In this document: piece by piece, positions 1 through 8,880 of the stretch
Numbering within the stretch: the stretch's first letter is position 1
How the letters are laid out: every line of letters begins with the position of its first letter
From: Bacteroidota bacterium
GTDB lineage: Bacteria > Bacteroidota > Ignavibacteria > Ignavibacteriales > Ignavibacteriaceae
Direction of reading: 5' to 3'
DNA length: 64,000 bases
Assembly (NCBI GenBank): GCA_021777835.1
Contig: JAJYDC010000011.1
Span: forward strand, 29,063-93,062
Translations under genes and position numbers: made by a program
Notes under the pieces: model-generated
Databases searched by the model: none
Told to the model about the DNA's origin: nothing
What the model saw: only the letters and a program-made list of their open reading frames with translations

Positions 1-766
1 CAATTACATCTTTTCCCGGCATTAATTCTCTGGTTCTAATCAATAAGAGAGCTTTCGCAATTATCCAGTGCATGTTTGCTATTATGTCAAAACCAATCTT
101 TGCCGATATATCTCCGTTAATTTTCATTTTCTTTGCAAAGATTTGAAGTTCCTCAGAGCTTACTTCGTTTTTGGAAAGTTGCTTAAGCATACCATCAATT
201 GGTTTGATTGTTTTAAGTATTTCATTCTCATAATTCTGGAAGAATAAGTCTTCGTCTTCTTTTTCTTCTTCAAATATTATCTTTTCTTTTAACTTGTTGC
301 TTTCCGTTTCGTCGAATAGCTTACTATCGGGTTTCCTTTTTGATAAATCTATATTTATATTATTTTCATTTTTATTCGGAATAGGTTCAACAGGTTCGGG
401 AATTACAGCGACAACAGCGTTTTCCTTTAATTTCTCTAATGCGTTCCTGAATGTTGTAGGATTAACCATATCTAGCATGTGGCTAAGATCTTTTATTAGG
501 TATTGGCTGTGTTCTTTGAACTTATCGGAAAGCTTAATTAAATCTATTTGATTTTGCGTTAGATATGTGTGTATCTCATTAAGTCTAATCGCTAAAGTAG
601 ATAACTCCGTAATTTTTTTCATACTTCGAATATCAGCTTCAAGATTCTCTGATTTAACAATGGCTTCTCGTAGTAATGCTACTACTTCAATTTTTTGCGT
701 ACTTAGCCTAAGATTATTTGAAGCTGTAGAGATACTTTGGATTATATATTGTTTAATTAATTCCAT
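1..766 (-). CDS. Hypothetical coiled-coil protein (partial, C-terminus off the window)
   Basis: Reading leftward from ATG at 764-766 there are 255 open codons to the window edge. I do not recognise the family. The first 120 residues are Leu/Ile/Glu/Lys-rich and look helical. A Pro/Asn-rich linker (VIPEPVEPIPNK) and a highly acidic stretch (IIFEEEKEDED) follow, then another helical region. There is no signal peptide or membrane segment, so it is probably cytoplasmic. The start codon directly abuts the alr stop codon, so it is almost certainly co-transcribed and translationally coupled with alr. Function unknown; a link to cell-wall metabolism is only guilt by position. Confidence 0.75.
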   Translation of the reverse strand, partial: MELIKQYIIQSISTASNNLRLSTQKIEVVALLREAIVKSENLEADIRSMKKITELSTLAIRLNEIHTYLTQNQIDLIKLSDKFKEHSQYLIKDLSHMLDMVNPTTFRNALEKLKENAVVAVIPEPVEPIPNKNENNINIDLSKRKPDSKLFDETESNKLKEKIIFEEEKEDEDLFFQNYENEILKTIKPIDGMLKQLSKNEVSSEELQIFAKKMKINGDISAKIGFDIIANMHWIIAKALLLIRTRELMPGKDVI

Positions 767-1888
767 CTAGTCTTTATAAGTCCTAGGGACTCTTTTGCTG
801 ATTCCACAAATAATTTCATATGGTATCGTCCTAAGTATATTAGCCCAATCTTGTGCATCAACTTTATATTTTCCATCTTTTCCTAATAGTGTTACCTTAT
901 CTCTTGGCAGTATCTTTTCATTTCCAACATCGAACATTATTCTATCCATTGTTACAGTTCCCACTTGTTGAACCAATTTTCCTTTGATTATTGCTTTAGC
1001 TGAATTACTAAGACCCCGGCTAAATCCATCCGCATAACCAATTGGAACTGAAGCTATCTTAGTCTCTTTTGATGCTTTGAACCTTTTTCCATAGCTAACA
1101 GATTCGCCCTTTGCAATATTTTTAACTGATGTTACTGAAGAAAATAATGACATTACAGGTACAATCTTAATCGAGCCTGATGTCTTTAACGATGGATAAT
1201 ATCCGTATAGTATAATCCCAGGTCTAACCATATCTAAATATGATTCAGGCATGTCAAGTATTGCTCCGCTATTTGCAGCGTGAGCTAACCCATATCTTAT
1301 TTTTTCTTTTTTCAATTCGTTTAGCAAGTCTTTGAATCTTTTTAGTTGAAGTTTTGCAAATGTTTTATCCTTTTCATCCGATGTTGCAAAGTGAGTGTAG
1401 ATACCATCAATAATAAAATTATCATTCCGGCTTACCTTTTTTACAAAATTAAAGGCATGTTTATAATCAATGCCAAGCCTATTCATTCCAGTATCAACTT
1501 TTATATGTATCTTGATCCTTTTACCCTTTGAGGTATTATTCTTGGCGTTTAATAATACTTTGATATGATCATCTGAAAATACTGTAGGTATCACATTATA
1601 TTTTAGGACCAACTCAGCTTGAGTATTATTGAAAGGATCAAAGACAAGAATTGGTTGGTTTATTTTATGTTTTCTTAATTCAACAGCCTCTTCTGGTATA
1701 GCAACGGCATAATATTCAGGTTTCTTGCCGTCTAGCGAATTAAGTGAATTAACAATCTCTATGGAGCCATGTCCATAAGCATCAGCCTTTACAACTGCCA
1801 TTACTTTAACATCTTTGATTGCCCGCCGAATGCTAAGATAATTATATTTTAAGTTTGAAAGATTTATAACAGCATAAGTAGGGCGCAT
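767..1888 (-). CDS. alr: Alanine racemase
   Basis: PLP-dependent racemase that converts L-Ala to D-Ala for peptidoglycan. Length 373 aa is normal. The PLP-lysine motif VVKADAYGHG holds Lys34. The conserved substrate-binding regions HIKVDTGMNRLG, HAANSGA and RPGIILYG are present, as is the second catalytic tyrosine in SVSYGKRF and the MDRIMFDVG segment near the C-terminus. It is transcribed away from the lipoprotein gene and runs directly into the coiled-coil gene at 766. No specific regulatory site was seen upstream. Confidence 0.97.
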   Translation of the reverse strand: MRPTYAVINLSNLKYNYLSIRRAIKDVKVMAVVKADAYGHGSIEIVNSLNSLDGKKPEYYAVAIPEEAVELRKHKINQPILVFDPFNNTQAELVLKYNVIPTVFSDDHIKVLLNAKNNTSKGKRIKIHIKVDTGMNRLGIDYKHAFNFVKKVSRNDNFIIDGIYTHFATSDEKDKTFAKLQLKRFKDLLNELKKEKIRYGLAHAANSGAILDMPESYLDMVRPGIILYGYYPSLKTSGSIKIVPVMSLFSSVTSVKNIAKGESVSYGKRFKASKETKIASVPIGYADGFSRGLSNSAKAIIKGKLVQQVGTVTMDRIMFDVGNEKILPRDKVTLLGKDGKYKVDAQDWANILRTIPYEIICGISKRVPRTYKD

Positions 1889-2064
1889 CAGAAATTCATC
1901 AAATTGTTAGTAAAAATATAGTTTTTATAGAAGTTATAATCAATCAATAGAATGTAAATGTAAAATTAAGAAATATTTAGAAGTAAAGTATAATTTATTC
2001 ATTCTTTTAAGAGATGATATTTGAGGGACTTTGTTATGCGAAAAATATTCTAAGTGCGAAATAA

Positions 2065-2093
2065 ATTCACACTTAGTAAAATAAAGTGTGAAT
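2065..2093. promoter_or_regulatory. Inverted repeat, possible activator-binding site
   Basis: ATTCACACTT (2065-2074) and AAGTGTGAAT (2084-2093) form a perfect 10-bp inverted repeat with a 9-bp spacer. A related half-site, AAGTGCGAA, lies at 2052-2060. It sits in the divergent alr/lipoprotein intergenic region (1889-2194), about 40-70 bp upstream of a possible -24/-12 promoter, the usual position for a sigma-54 enhancer site. There is no T-run in the right place for a terminator. Apart from this and the promoter below, nothing else was seen in this 306-bp gap. Confidence 0.4.
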
Positions 2094-2131
2094 AATGCTT
2101 TATTATATGATAAATAATGCCATTTCAGAAT

Positions 2132-2147
2132 TGGCACTTAAATTGGG
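2132..2147 (+). promoter_or_regulatory. Possible sigma-54 (-24/-12) promoter
   Basis: TGGCAC-N5-TTGGG matches the sigma-54 consensus TGGCAC-N5-TTGCA at 9 of 11 positions. The -24 GG is intact; the -12 GC is GG. It lies 48 bp upstream of the lipoprotein ATG, and a sigma-54 activator gene is present at 25.8-27.2 kb. The imperfect -12 keeps confidence low. Confidence 0.35.
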
Positions 2148-2194
2148 AATCACCGACTGAGTATTATGTTAAACGATTCAAGGAGTAAAATAGA

Positions 2195-3541
2195 ATGAAA
2201 ACGGATATTTATAAGCGCGTATTTAGCTTTGATAAAGCAAGAAGAATAATATTATCGCTAGTTGTATTTTCTGTTATTGCAATATTATCGGGTTGTGCTA
2301 ATAGTAATCCAAGTGGACCCAGCGGCTCCCCTGCCACTGTTGAAGGTAAGGTAAGCGGAAGCAACAGCTCAGCCGGTAAGATGTTTAAGTCAACTTCCAC
2401 GGAATCAGGTGTGCAAGGCGCAACTGTTATTCTTGCTATGGTAAAAGCAAATGGTACACTTCAAACGGTATCAAAGGCGGCAGTTCAGACTGATATAAAT
2501 GGTAAATTTGATGTAGAAACTGATCTTAGCGGAATTTCAAACTTGGTAGTTATTGCAACTCAAGGGACTCAACAGTGGAAAGCTGTGGTTACTTCACAAG
2601 TACAATCGGGGCTTAAGGTATATTCTGAGCCACTAGACGATCAGACTACTATTAAGACAAATCTCTTTATTAAAGCAAAAGAGAATAACGATGGTAATGT
2701 TACTTATGCTGAAATAGAGAATTATGTGTCTTCAGGAATTGCATCAGAAATAGAGAGTGATTCATCAATGGAGAATGAAGTTGAAGCATCTATAAATGCT
2801 GAGGCCAATGCTGAGGCAGAGGCTGCATCTAATTCAGCATTAGGGATTACTCAAGCCCAATGGAATTCTGTTGTTAACGGCGAGGCTGAGGCTGAAGCAT
2901 CACTTGAAAGGAACTTATACTATGCAAATAATCAAAGTGACGATGACGCAGCACATTCAAGTTACTTTCAGGGAATGGTAAATGCGTATTTGAACGCAGG
3001 ATTATCCGCTGATATGTATATAAAAGTATTAGAGATATCTGAAAGAGTATTTCTAAACAGCACTGCAAATCTCAATGCGCAGGTTGCTTTTTCATTTGAA
3101 CAAAGAGCTGAATATATAAAAGCAGTTATAATGAATTATGCTGTTCAATCAAGCTTCACAGCGCTAGGCGCTTCTCAAGCAGAGATGAATGACGCTATTA
3201 ACGCTGGCGTTACATTAGCAACATCAATTAAGAGCGCTACTTCAGCGTCTGACATTAGTAACGCTTATACGACTTATCAAAGTACAATCGAATCAGATAT
3301 GTCTGTAATGATAGGGATAAATAGCTCTATGATGAGTAATATGGATTCCAATTTGGCAGGTTATAGATCAACGCTACAGGCTGCTGTGACTTCTAATGCA
3401 TCGGCGACTAGCGTTGTAAATGCTTATGCTGCATTTTATGCAAGTGTTAAGGCTGAGATGACATCTGTTATGGGTGTTTCAAATGCAGCACGTTTGAATG
3501 CTGCTGCAAATGTGATGATGATACTTTATGCAAGTTTTTAA
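2195..3541 (+). CDS. Ala/Asn-rich lipoprotein with carboxypeptidase-regulatory-like N-terminal domain
   Basis: The predicted lipoprotein signal has a long basic n-region, a hydrophobic core and the lipobox LSGC (Cys34), followed by a Gly/Ser/Pro-rich linker. Residues about 45-130 (VEGKV, GVQGATVILA, TDINGKFDVETDL) resemble carboxypeptidase-regulatory-like or peptidase-associated beta-sandwich domains. The remaining 300 residues are Ala/Ser/Asn/Glu-rich and probably helical, with repeated EAEAE/ANAEAEAA runs; no enzyme motif was seen. The start is supported by AAGGAG about 10 nt upstream of ATG. It is a single-gene unit closed by the terminator at 3609-3639. It is likely an envelope protein of unknown role. 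Confidence 0.85.
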   Translation: MKTDIYKRVFSFDKARRIILSLVVFSVIAILSGCANSNPSGPSGSPATVEGKVSGSNSSAGKMFKSTSTESGVQGATVILAMVKANGTLQTVSKAAVQTDINGKFDVETDLSGISNLVVIATQGTQQWKAVVTSQVQSGLKVYSEPLDDQTTIKTNLFIKAKENNDGNVTYAEIENYVSSGIASEIESDSSMENEVEASINAEANAEAEAASNSALGITQAQWNSVVNGEAEAEASLERNLYYANNQSDDDAAHSSYFQGMVNAYLNAGLSADMYIKVLEISERVFLNSTANLNAQVAFSFEQRAEYIKAVIMNYAVQSSFTALGASQAEMNDAINAGVTLATSIKSATSASDISNAYTTYQSTIESDMSVMIGINSSMMSNMDSNLAGYRSTLQAAVTSNASATSVVNAYAAFYASVKAEMTSVMGVSNAARLNAAANVMMILYASF

Positions 3542-3608
3542 GCGGGTAGTCGAGGCATTTACCCTATTATAATTGCTTCTCCTCTATGTTCGATTGATTG
3601 CTGTAATG

Positions 3609-3639
3609 GCCTTTCAAAGTAATTTGAAAGGCTTTTTTT
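3609..3639 (+). terminator. Rho-independent terminator of the lipoprotein gene
   Basis: Perfect 10-bp stem, GCCTTTCAAA (3609-3618) with TTTGAAAGGC (3623-3632), 4-nt loop GTAA, followed by seven Ts. It is 68 bp after the lipoprotein stop codon. Confidence 0.92.
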
Positions 3640-3700
3640 ATGGGTAGTGCAAATTAGAGGGGGGAGTTATGTGGGGTTGATAGGTGTGGGAGATGCCTGT

Positions 3701-3760
3701 CAGAACGTTTTCAGGACGAATTCAAGACGTTTTCAGAACGTTTTCAAGACGTTTTCAGAA
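3701..3760. repeat. 11-bp tandem repeat, five copies
   Basis: Five consecutive 11-mers of consensus CARRACGTTTT occupy 3701-3711, 3712-3722, 3723-3733, 3734-3744 and 3745-3755, with a partial sixth (CAGAA) to 3760. The second copy is the most diverged (CAGGACGAATT). The AACGTT/GACGTT core is close to palindromic. The unit is about one helical turn, so all copies face the same side of the DNA. Confidence 0.85.
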
Positions 3761-4020
3761 TTATTATTTAATGATTTATTGATTTGGGCGGGGTTTTTGA
3801 ATTTTTTACTGCCAATTATGGAAATATGGCATCAGTATAATCAAATTGGCTATAAAGCTTGATAAAATTTACTGAATTATAACATTTAAATCAAATAGCA
3901 AATTGGGATGATATTAGTTAATATCTGAAGTTAGGCGAAAATGAAATTTATTTAGGAAAGCCTCAATTAGCCATTATCACGAAGGTGAGAAGTCATTATT
4001 TGATTATTATAGCATAGTGG

Positions 4021-4040
4021 ATACCCGCTTTCGCGGGTAT
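4021..4040. repeat. REP-like hairpin
   Basis: ATACCCGC and GCGGGTAT form a perfect 8-bp stem around TTTC, flanked by GTGG and GACAAATA. This GC-rich hairpin in AT-rich intergenic DNA resembles dispersed palindromic repeats of the type GGATnCCCGCTTTCGCGGGnATGACA found in many bacterial genomes. There is no T-run, so it is not a classical terminator. Confidence 0.6.
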
Positions 4041-4379
4041 GACAAATATTATTGAGAATGCTCTCGGAACTCCGGTTAATAAAATCATGATATAAGAAAT
4101 AGATTGTTTATTTCAGACTAAGCACTTATTATTGGATCACAATAATAAAAACATTTGAAATCTTTGTTCCTTCTCGAAATACTTTGTGAGCTTTTGCTAA
4201 TAGAGTATTGCAGCCACTCAATGCAGCATGCATCGATTTCCCAATATGTTATGTATTCAATTTAAACCGGTTCTTAATCAGGACAATAAAATATTAGGGG
4301 ATATTTGTATAATGTTTAAAAATAAAGCTGACTATTTCAGGCAGTTTAGGATTATCATAAGAAGTAAGGAATTTTAAGA

Positions 4380-4994
4380 ATGAGAATAAGAAAATTTGAA
4401 AATATATTTATTAAATTTATAAATGAGTCAGTTAAACACTTCAAGGAGATTGGTTCGATAGCACCTGATTCTGCAATTTGCGTGGATAGTATTGTTAAAT
4501 CAGTACCATTTGAATCTGCTGAATTGATTCTCGAATACGGCGGAGGCAGCGGAGCTGTAACAGGAGAGATAATAAAAAGAAGAGAGCCGGAAAGTACATT
4601 CATCTGTTTCGAGAAAAACAATAATTTTTATCATTCATTAAGACAGACGATAAAAGGACCAAATATTTTTGTGCTCCATGAGGACGTATTCAATTCAAAG
4701 AATGTTCTCTTATCCAAATTCAACATACAAGTAGGCAGTGTAGACTGTATTATATCAACACTTCCCTGGTCATTATTGGATTTTGAAGAGCTCCTGGAGA
4801 AAGAAGTATTGCCTTTACTTAAAGAAGACGGCATTTTTATTCAGTACATGTATAGTGTAGCTTTTCTTAATGGTTTTAGACTGCGCCCTATATTAAAGAA
4901 ATATTTTACTCAGATAGACTTAGATTTCGTCTTCTTCAATATCCCGCCTACATTTGTTTATACATGCCGCGGTAATAGAAATCCTAATATATAG
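4380..4994 (+). CDS. SAM-dependent methyltransferase (phospholipid N-methyltransferase / rRNA adenine dimethylase-like)
   Basis: Class I Rossmann methyltransferase, 204 aa. The SAM-binding motif I is ILEYGGGSGAVT (about residues 50-61), followed by FICFEKNN (acidic motif II) and the post-motif STLPWSLL, which occupies the place of the NxPF/NLPY motif of KsgA and PmtA families. The N-terminal KEIGSIAPDS is typical of the short phospholipid N-methyltransferase-like proteins that start with GSIxPSS. The substrate, a phospholipid headgroup or another small molecule, is inferred from family likeness only. It stands alone between a long non-coding stretch and a convergent gene. Confidence 0.72.
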   Translation: MRIRKFENIFIKFINESVKHFKEIGSIAPDSAICVDSIVKSVPFESAELILEYGGGSGAVTGEIIKRREPESTFICFEKNNNFYHSLRQTIKGPNIFVLHEDVFNSKNVLLSKFNIQVGSVDCIISTLPWSLLDFEELLEKEVLPLLKEDGIFIQYMYSVAFLNGFRLRPILKKYFTQIDLDFVFFNIPPTFVYTCRGNRNPNI

Positions 4995-5058
4995 TTTCAT
5001 ACATTTTTCATTTTCTTTAAGTAATTAGCTTCAATCCTATCAGATATGGTTTAGAATA

Positions 5059-6834
5059 CTAATTGATTACAATCATTTTACTGTACGATGTGTTATCGCT
5101 TGAAAAGAGTTCAATAAAATAAGTCCCTGAAGGGAGACTATCAGTGGATAATGAATAGGAATTATTGCCTGCAAAAGAATATGTTTTTATTGCTTTCTTC
5201 ACTTCCCTTCCATACACATCAAAAACCTTTATTACCAAATAAGAATTTTTATGAAGCACGTAAGTAATATTAGTGATATTATCAAATGGGTTCGTGAAAT
5301 CATGATCAAAACCAAGTTGAGCAGGATTCAGATAATTGGCAGACAAAAATGGGAGAAACAATACGTGGATTACATTACTAATAGTGCTTTCATTTGATAA
5401 TCTATCCAGAGCCGTAACAGTGAAATATTCATTTTTATCAGGCAGTATAGGAACCCGGGTGTTATTTATTTCTTCAACCTTTATAATATGAGTTGAGGTA
5501 AGGTCACTTTGCTTAAACCTGCTATTTGGGAATTTATAGACAACGTAACGGAAGGCGGTATCGCCATCAATCGCACGCGAAGGAGCATCCCAATCGAGCT
5601 CAATCTTATTTACATAAGGGATATTTTTATATCTTAAGTTTAAAGGCGGGTTAGGAGGAATAGAATCTTTCCAAGTCATAACAGGCAAAAGAGCTTGATA
5701 ATGATAAACATCATTTTTCAAACTATCGGCAAAGCTTTTAGGATTGTTCAATATTCCATCATTAGTTCTAAATAGAATATTTCCTTCAACGTTTGGATTG
5801 TTTCTACTTGCTCTAATTTGGTTCAGTAATTCAGCAGAGCTGAATTTATTTATTTTATAAGCTGCCAGGCTTGGATATAAATGACGTCCATTAGTTTGAG
5901 AAGACCACCACTTTAGCAGTTTGGCATAATCCTGCCGTCCTCCGAATTGCCAATAAAGCTGCGGAGAAATGTAATCTATAAGTCGATGTTTTAACCAATA
6001 AATTCCATCTGAATAAATTTCGTTATAAGAAGAGAACCCATAGATGCCTGCGGGCACGTCATTTTTCCATATTCCAAATGGGCTGATTCCGAATTTCAAA
6101 TAGGGTTTAGCAACTTTAATGCTGTCGTGAAGCATTTTTATTAATAGGTTGACGTTGTTCCTTCTCCAGTCATTCTTATTAGTGAACCCATAATTATATT
6201 TTTTAAAAGCCTCATCATCGTGAAATTTTTGATTGCCAACAGGATACGGGTAAAAATAATCATCTAAATTAACACCATCGATGTTATATCTTCTTACAAC
6301 ATCCATAATCACAGAGACTACATAATTTCTAACCTGAGGCAGACCCGGGTTAAGAATTTTAGAATTACCATATTTCACAACCCATTGCGGATGCCGGACA
6401 CTAACATGCTTCGGAGATTGTTTATAAGCGTTATTGGTGCGTACTGCGCGATAAGGATTAAACCAAGCGTCTAATTCCATTCCGCGTTTATGGGTTTCTT
6501 TAACGGCGAATTCAAGCGGATCATAGAATGGTTTAGGCGGAGTGCCTTGAGAGCCAGTTAGCCAATAGGACCAAGGTTCATAAGGAGAATTATACATTGC
6601 ATCGCATTCAGAGCGGACTTGAAATAAAACTGCATTAACACCAATTGCTTTCAGGCTATCCAATATTGAAACAAGTTGGTCTTTTTGTTCAGCAGTTGTT
6701 AGATTTTTTGACGAAGGCCAATCCAAATCGCCGATTGTAGAAATCCAGGCGCCGCGGAATTCCCGTTTAGGCGGGATAGTTTGAGAGAATAAATAAACTT
6801 GGAATATTATAATAAAAAGGAATATATATTTCAT
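5059..6834 (-). CDS. GHL10-family glycoside hydrolase-like protein with type IX secretion sorting domain
   Basis: 591 aa with a signal peptide ending at LFSQ. Residues about 22-330 are a GHL10 (DUF187, YngK-like) TIM barrel: REFRGAWISTI, the VNAVLFQVRSECDAMY strand, MELDAWFNPYRAV, DGVNLDDYFYPYP and DYISPQLYWQFG. Family members are thought to act on peptidoglycan glycan strands or related polysaccharides. A fibronectin type III-like region follows (about 390-490). The last 85 residues match a type IX C-terminal sorting domain: NPFDNITNITYVL, VFDVYGREV and LPSGTYFIELFS. It is therefore likely exported across the outer membrane and anchored or released at the surface. It is the last gene of a leftward group. 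Confidence 0.88.
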   Translation of the reverse strand: MKYIFLFIIIFQVYLFSQTIPPKREFRGAWISTIGDLDWPSSKNLTTAEQKDQLVSILDSLKAIGVNAVLFQVRSECDAMYNSPYEPWSYWLTGSQGTPPKPFYDPLEFAVKETHKRGMELDAWFNPYRAVRTNNAYKQSPKHVSVRHPQWVVKYGNSKILNPGLPQVRNYVVSVIMDVVRRYNIDGVNLDDYFYPYPVGNQKFHDDEAFKKYNYGFTNKNDWRRNNVNLLIKMLHDSIKVAKPYLKFGISPFGIWKNDVPAGIYGFSSYNEIYSDGIYWLKHRLIDYISPQLYWQFGGRQDYAKLLKWWSSQTNGRHLYPSLAAYKINKFSSAELLNQIRASRNNPNVEGNILFRTNDGILNNPKSFADSLKNDVYHYQALLPVMTWKDSIPPNPPLNLRYKNIPYVNKIELDWDAPSRAIDGDTAFRYVVYKFPNSRFKQSDLTSTHIIKVEEINNTRVPILPDKNEYFTVTALDRLSNESTISNVIHVLFLPFLSANYLNPAQLGFDHDFTNPFDNITNITYVLHKNSYLVIKVFDVYGREVKKAIKTYSFAGNNSYSLSTDSLPSGTYFIELFSSDNTSYSKMIVIN

Positions 6835-6898
6835 TATATATAATGCCGAGAAACGGGAATATGATATTTAGTTGAAAACATTTGCATAGGGGGATACA

Positions 6899-7882
6899 TT
6901 AGACTAGAAGCTTGCCGTTTTCCATTAAAAGTTTATCATCAAGATAAACAGTAGGATATTTCACTACGCCATCAAGATGTATAGGAACGTCAACAGAGCC
7001 ACCCATAGACAAGTTATTGCCAAGAGCAATATGAATAGTGCCTAAGACTTTTTCATCTTCTAGAAGGACTCCGCTTAATTTAGCTTTATCATTAGTTCCG
7101 ATGCCAAACTCTGCAATATTACGTGCTTTAATGTCATATTTATTAAGAAGATTAGTCAATTTATTAGCAACTGCACCTCCGGAAATCTTAGCAGCGTATC
7201 CATTTTCCACGGTAATCCGTAAGACCGGCTGACTATTCATATTATTTGAATTTTTAATCAAGCCAAATCCAGCCATTGAACCGTCAACAAGAAAGACTCC
7301 GTTTGCAGTACCTTCAACAGGAGCTAAGAAAGTTTCACCAGTAGGAAGATTTCCGCTCTCCCCTTTTTTATGGTATAGTCCTTTGCTTGCTATAGACTTT
7401 CTACCATTAATACTAAAGGACAAGTCGGTTCCAAGTTTAGTAGTAATTCTAACAAACTTTCCTTTATCCAAAATCCTTTTAAGTTTAATTGATAATGCAG
7501 TAATTTTTTCATAATCCGCATTCATACCGCGAACCATTACATCATTAGTAATCCCTGGGAAAGTAGCAACCCTAGCACCATTGCTAGATGCTTCCCTTCT
7601 AGCTTTAGTATGGGTAAGAGATTTAGTTGTTGGGCATAACACAACATCAAAATCTTTCATGAGGTTTGCTATATGAGCCGGTGGTTCCTCACCGTTTACT
7701 TTTCCTGATTTCATTTCAACTAGCAATGCAAAATTTCCCAATTTAAGAGCATTGGAGTATAATGAATAACCTATATCTTTTTTATTTTCGTCGGTAATAA
7801 CGAGAACGCTCTCATTTTTTTTAAGACCCATACAAATTTTAAGTGCAGTTACTGATGCTTTGTCAAGTTTCGATAATTTCAT
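6899..7882 (-). CDS. M29-like (AmpS/aminopeptidase T type) leucyl aminopeptidase family protein
   Basis: 327 aa, cytoplasmic, no signal peptide. The arrangement of an N-terminal alpha/beta half (about 1-130) and a C-terminal beta-rich half resembles aminopeptidase T family proteins. TGETFLAPVEGTANGVFLVDGS, where the Glu residues would be metal ligands in M29 enzymes, and the HIALGNN and GSVDVPIHLD segments near the C-terminus are characteristic. M29 enzymes are dinuclear metallopeptidases that release N-terminal residues. This protein is shorter than classical members (about 370-410 aa). Substrate preference is unknown. Confidence 0.75.
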   Translation of the reverse strand: MKLSKLDKASVTALKICMGLKKNESVLVITDENKKDIGYSLYSNALKLGNFALLVEMKSGKVNGEEPPAHIANLMKDFDVVLCPTTKSLTHTKARREASSNGARVATFPGITNDVMVRGMNADYEKITALSIKLKRILDKGKFVRITTKLGTDLSFSINGRKSIASKGLYHKKGESGNLPTGETFLAPVEGTANGVFLVDGSMAGFGLIKNSNNMNSQPVLRITVENGYAAKISGGAVANKLTNLLNKYDIKARNIAEFGIGTNDKAKLSGVLLEDEKVLGTIHIALGNNLSMGGSVDVPIHLDGVVKYPTVYLDDKLLMENGKLLV

Positions 7883-7908
7883 ATAATTTATTTCATTAAG
7901 TAAAGGGA

Positions 7909-8667
7909 TTAAAGCGGGAATCCAAAATTAAGCTGTATTGCAGCATTAAAACCGCCATTAGAGATAAAGTTTTTCATGCTCACTTTAGAATTTTCACTAA
8001 CAGCGAGTTCAGTGCCGTCAACCGATTTCATTTTACCTATAGAAAAGGCAGAGTACCCAGCAGTACCTTCTAAGCTAATATAATTCTCAATAACATCAAG
8101 TATGAATCCTGTACCCACAGAGTAACCGATAGAAGGATTTTCGCTATTGTATTTATAAATAACGGATGTAGGACCAGGCGAGTTAGTTGTATTTGTATAA
8201 GAGGCGTTAGTATAAATCAAGGCAGCGTCAATAACCTTCCAGCTTAAAGCTCCGGTAATAATTGTTCCAAGATCAATCCCCAATCCCCAATTAGTTAATT
8301 GAATTTGATTTATAATTGTAGAAGCGCCAGCATAAGAGTTAATTTGGGTTTGATTATTTTCAGTCACACTTTGATAAAAGCCTTTAGTAGTTAAAATAAA
8401 TCCTTTAACGTTTGCTCTAAAAAAGTTTATACCGAAACGATATCCCTGAGCCTGTCCAAATTTACTCATTGGAGAAGAAAGAGAGTCAGCATTATTTAAA
8501 TTGAAGGAATTGATATATTCATTTAAGCCTTTTGGATTATATTGCTGATAAGTAAATCCAGCATAGCCACCAACAAAACCTAGGCAGCCGAAGCCTAAAG
8601 TCTGGGCATTTGAATTAGTAGAAATCGCAATAAAGCAAACTAATAAAGCAAATTTTAGGAAGAGCAT
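7909..8667 (-). CDS. Secreted outer-membrane beta-barrel-like protein
   Basis: 252 aa. The signal peptide ends at SNAQ (about residue 22). The mature part is rich in alternating aromatic/Gly strands (GFGCLGFVGGYAGFTYQQY, IGYSVGTGFILDV) and ends INFGFPL, consistent with an outer-membrane barrel that ends in hydrophobic residues. GAGGATTTATG upstream supports the start. I do not recognise a specific family. It lies 26 bp upstream of the aminopeptidase gene. Confidence 0.7.
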   Translation of the reverse strand: MLFLKFALLVCFIAISTNSNAQTLGFGCLGFVGGYAGFTYQQYNPKGLNEYINSFNLNNADSLSSPMSKFGQAQGYRFGINFFRANVKGFILTTKGFYQSVTENNQTQINSYAGASTIINQIQLTNWGLGIDLGTIITGALSWKVIDAALIYTNASYTNTTNSPGPTSVIYKYNSENPSIGYSVGTGFILDVIENYISLEGTAGYSAFSIGKMKSVDGTELAVSENSKVSMKNFISNGGFNAAIQLNFGFPL

Positions 8668-8880
8668 AAATCCTCAAAGCAATGTACAATTAACTTAAGG
8701 ATAATATGATTAAAAAGGAATTTATTTATTGCTGCACCTGCAGTATTTGCATATTAATTTAGAAATTAAAATGACAATAATTATATAATAAACCTTAAAT
8801 GAAATTGTTTTATTTATATATATAGACTATAAATTATATAATGGTCTAATCAAATCAGATAGGTTTTTAATATTTTGTAT

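Larger units (their letters stand above)
3542..4379. other. 838-bp intergenic region with terminator and repeats
   Basis: No convincing gene. It contains the terminator at 3609-3639, an 11-bp tandem repeat at 3701-3760 and a REP-like hairpin at 4021-4040. A 71-codon open frame over the tandem repeat (3647-3862) lacks a ribosome site and reads as translated repeat DNA, so I do not call it a gene. Confidence 0.6.

Noticed and set aside
1940..2137. 65-codon leftward open frame between alr and the lipoprotein gene
   Set aside because: It overlaps the inverted repeat and the putative promoter; the peptide has no domain-like features.
3701..3760. CRISPR array
   Set aside because: The repeats are 11 bp and contiguous, with no unique spacers and no cas genes in the window.
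3647..3862. 71-codon rightward open frame over the 11-bp repeats
   Set aside because: No ribosome site; the peptide is just translated tandem repeat plus low-complexity DNA.
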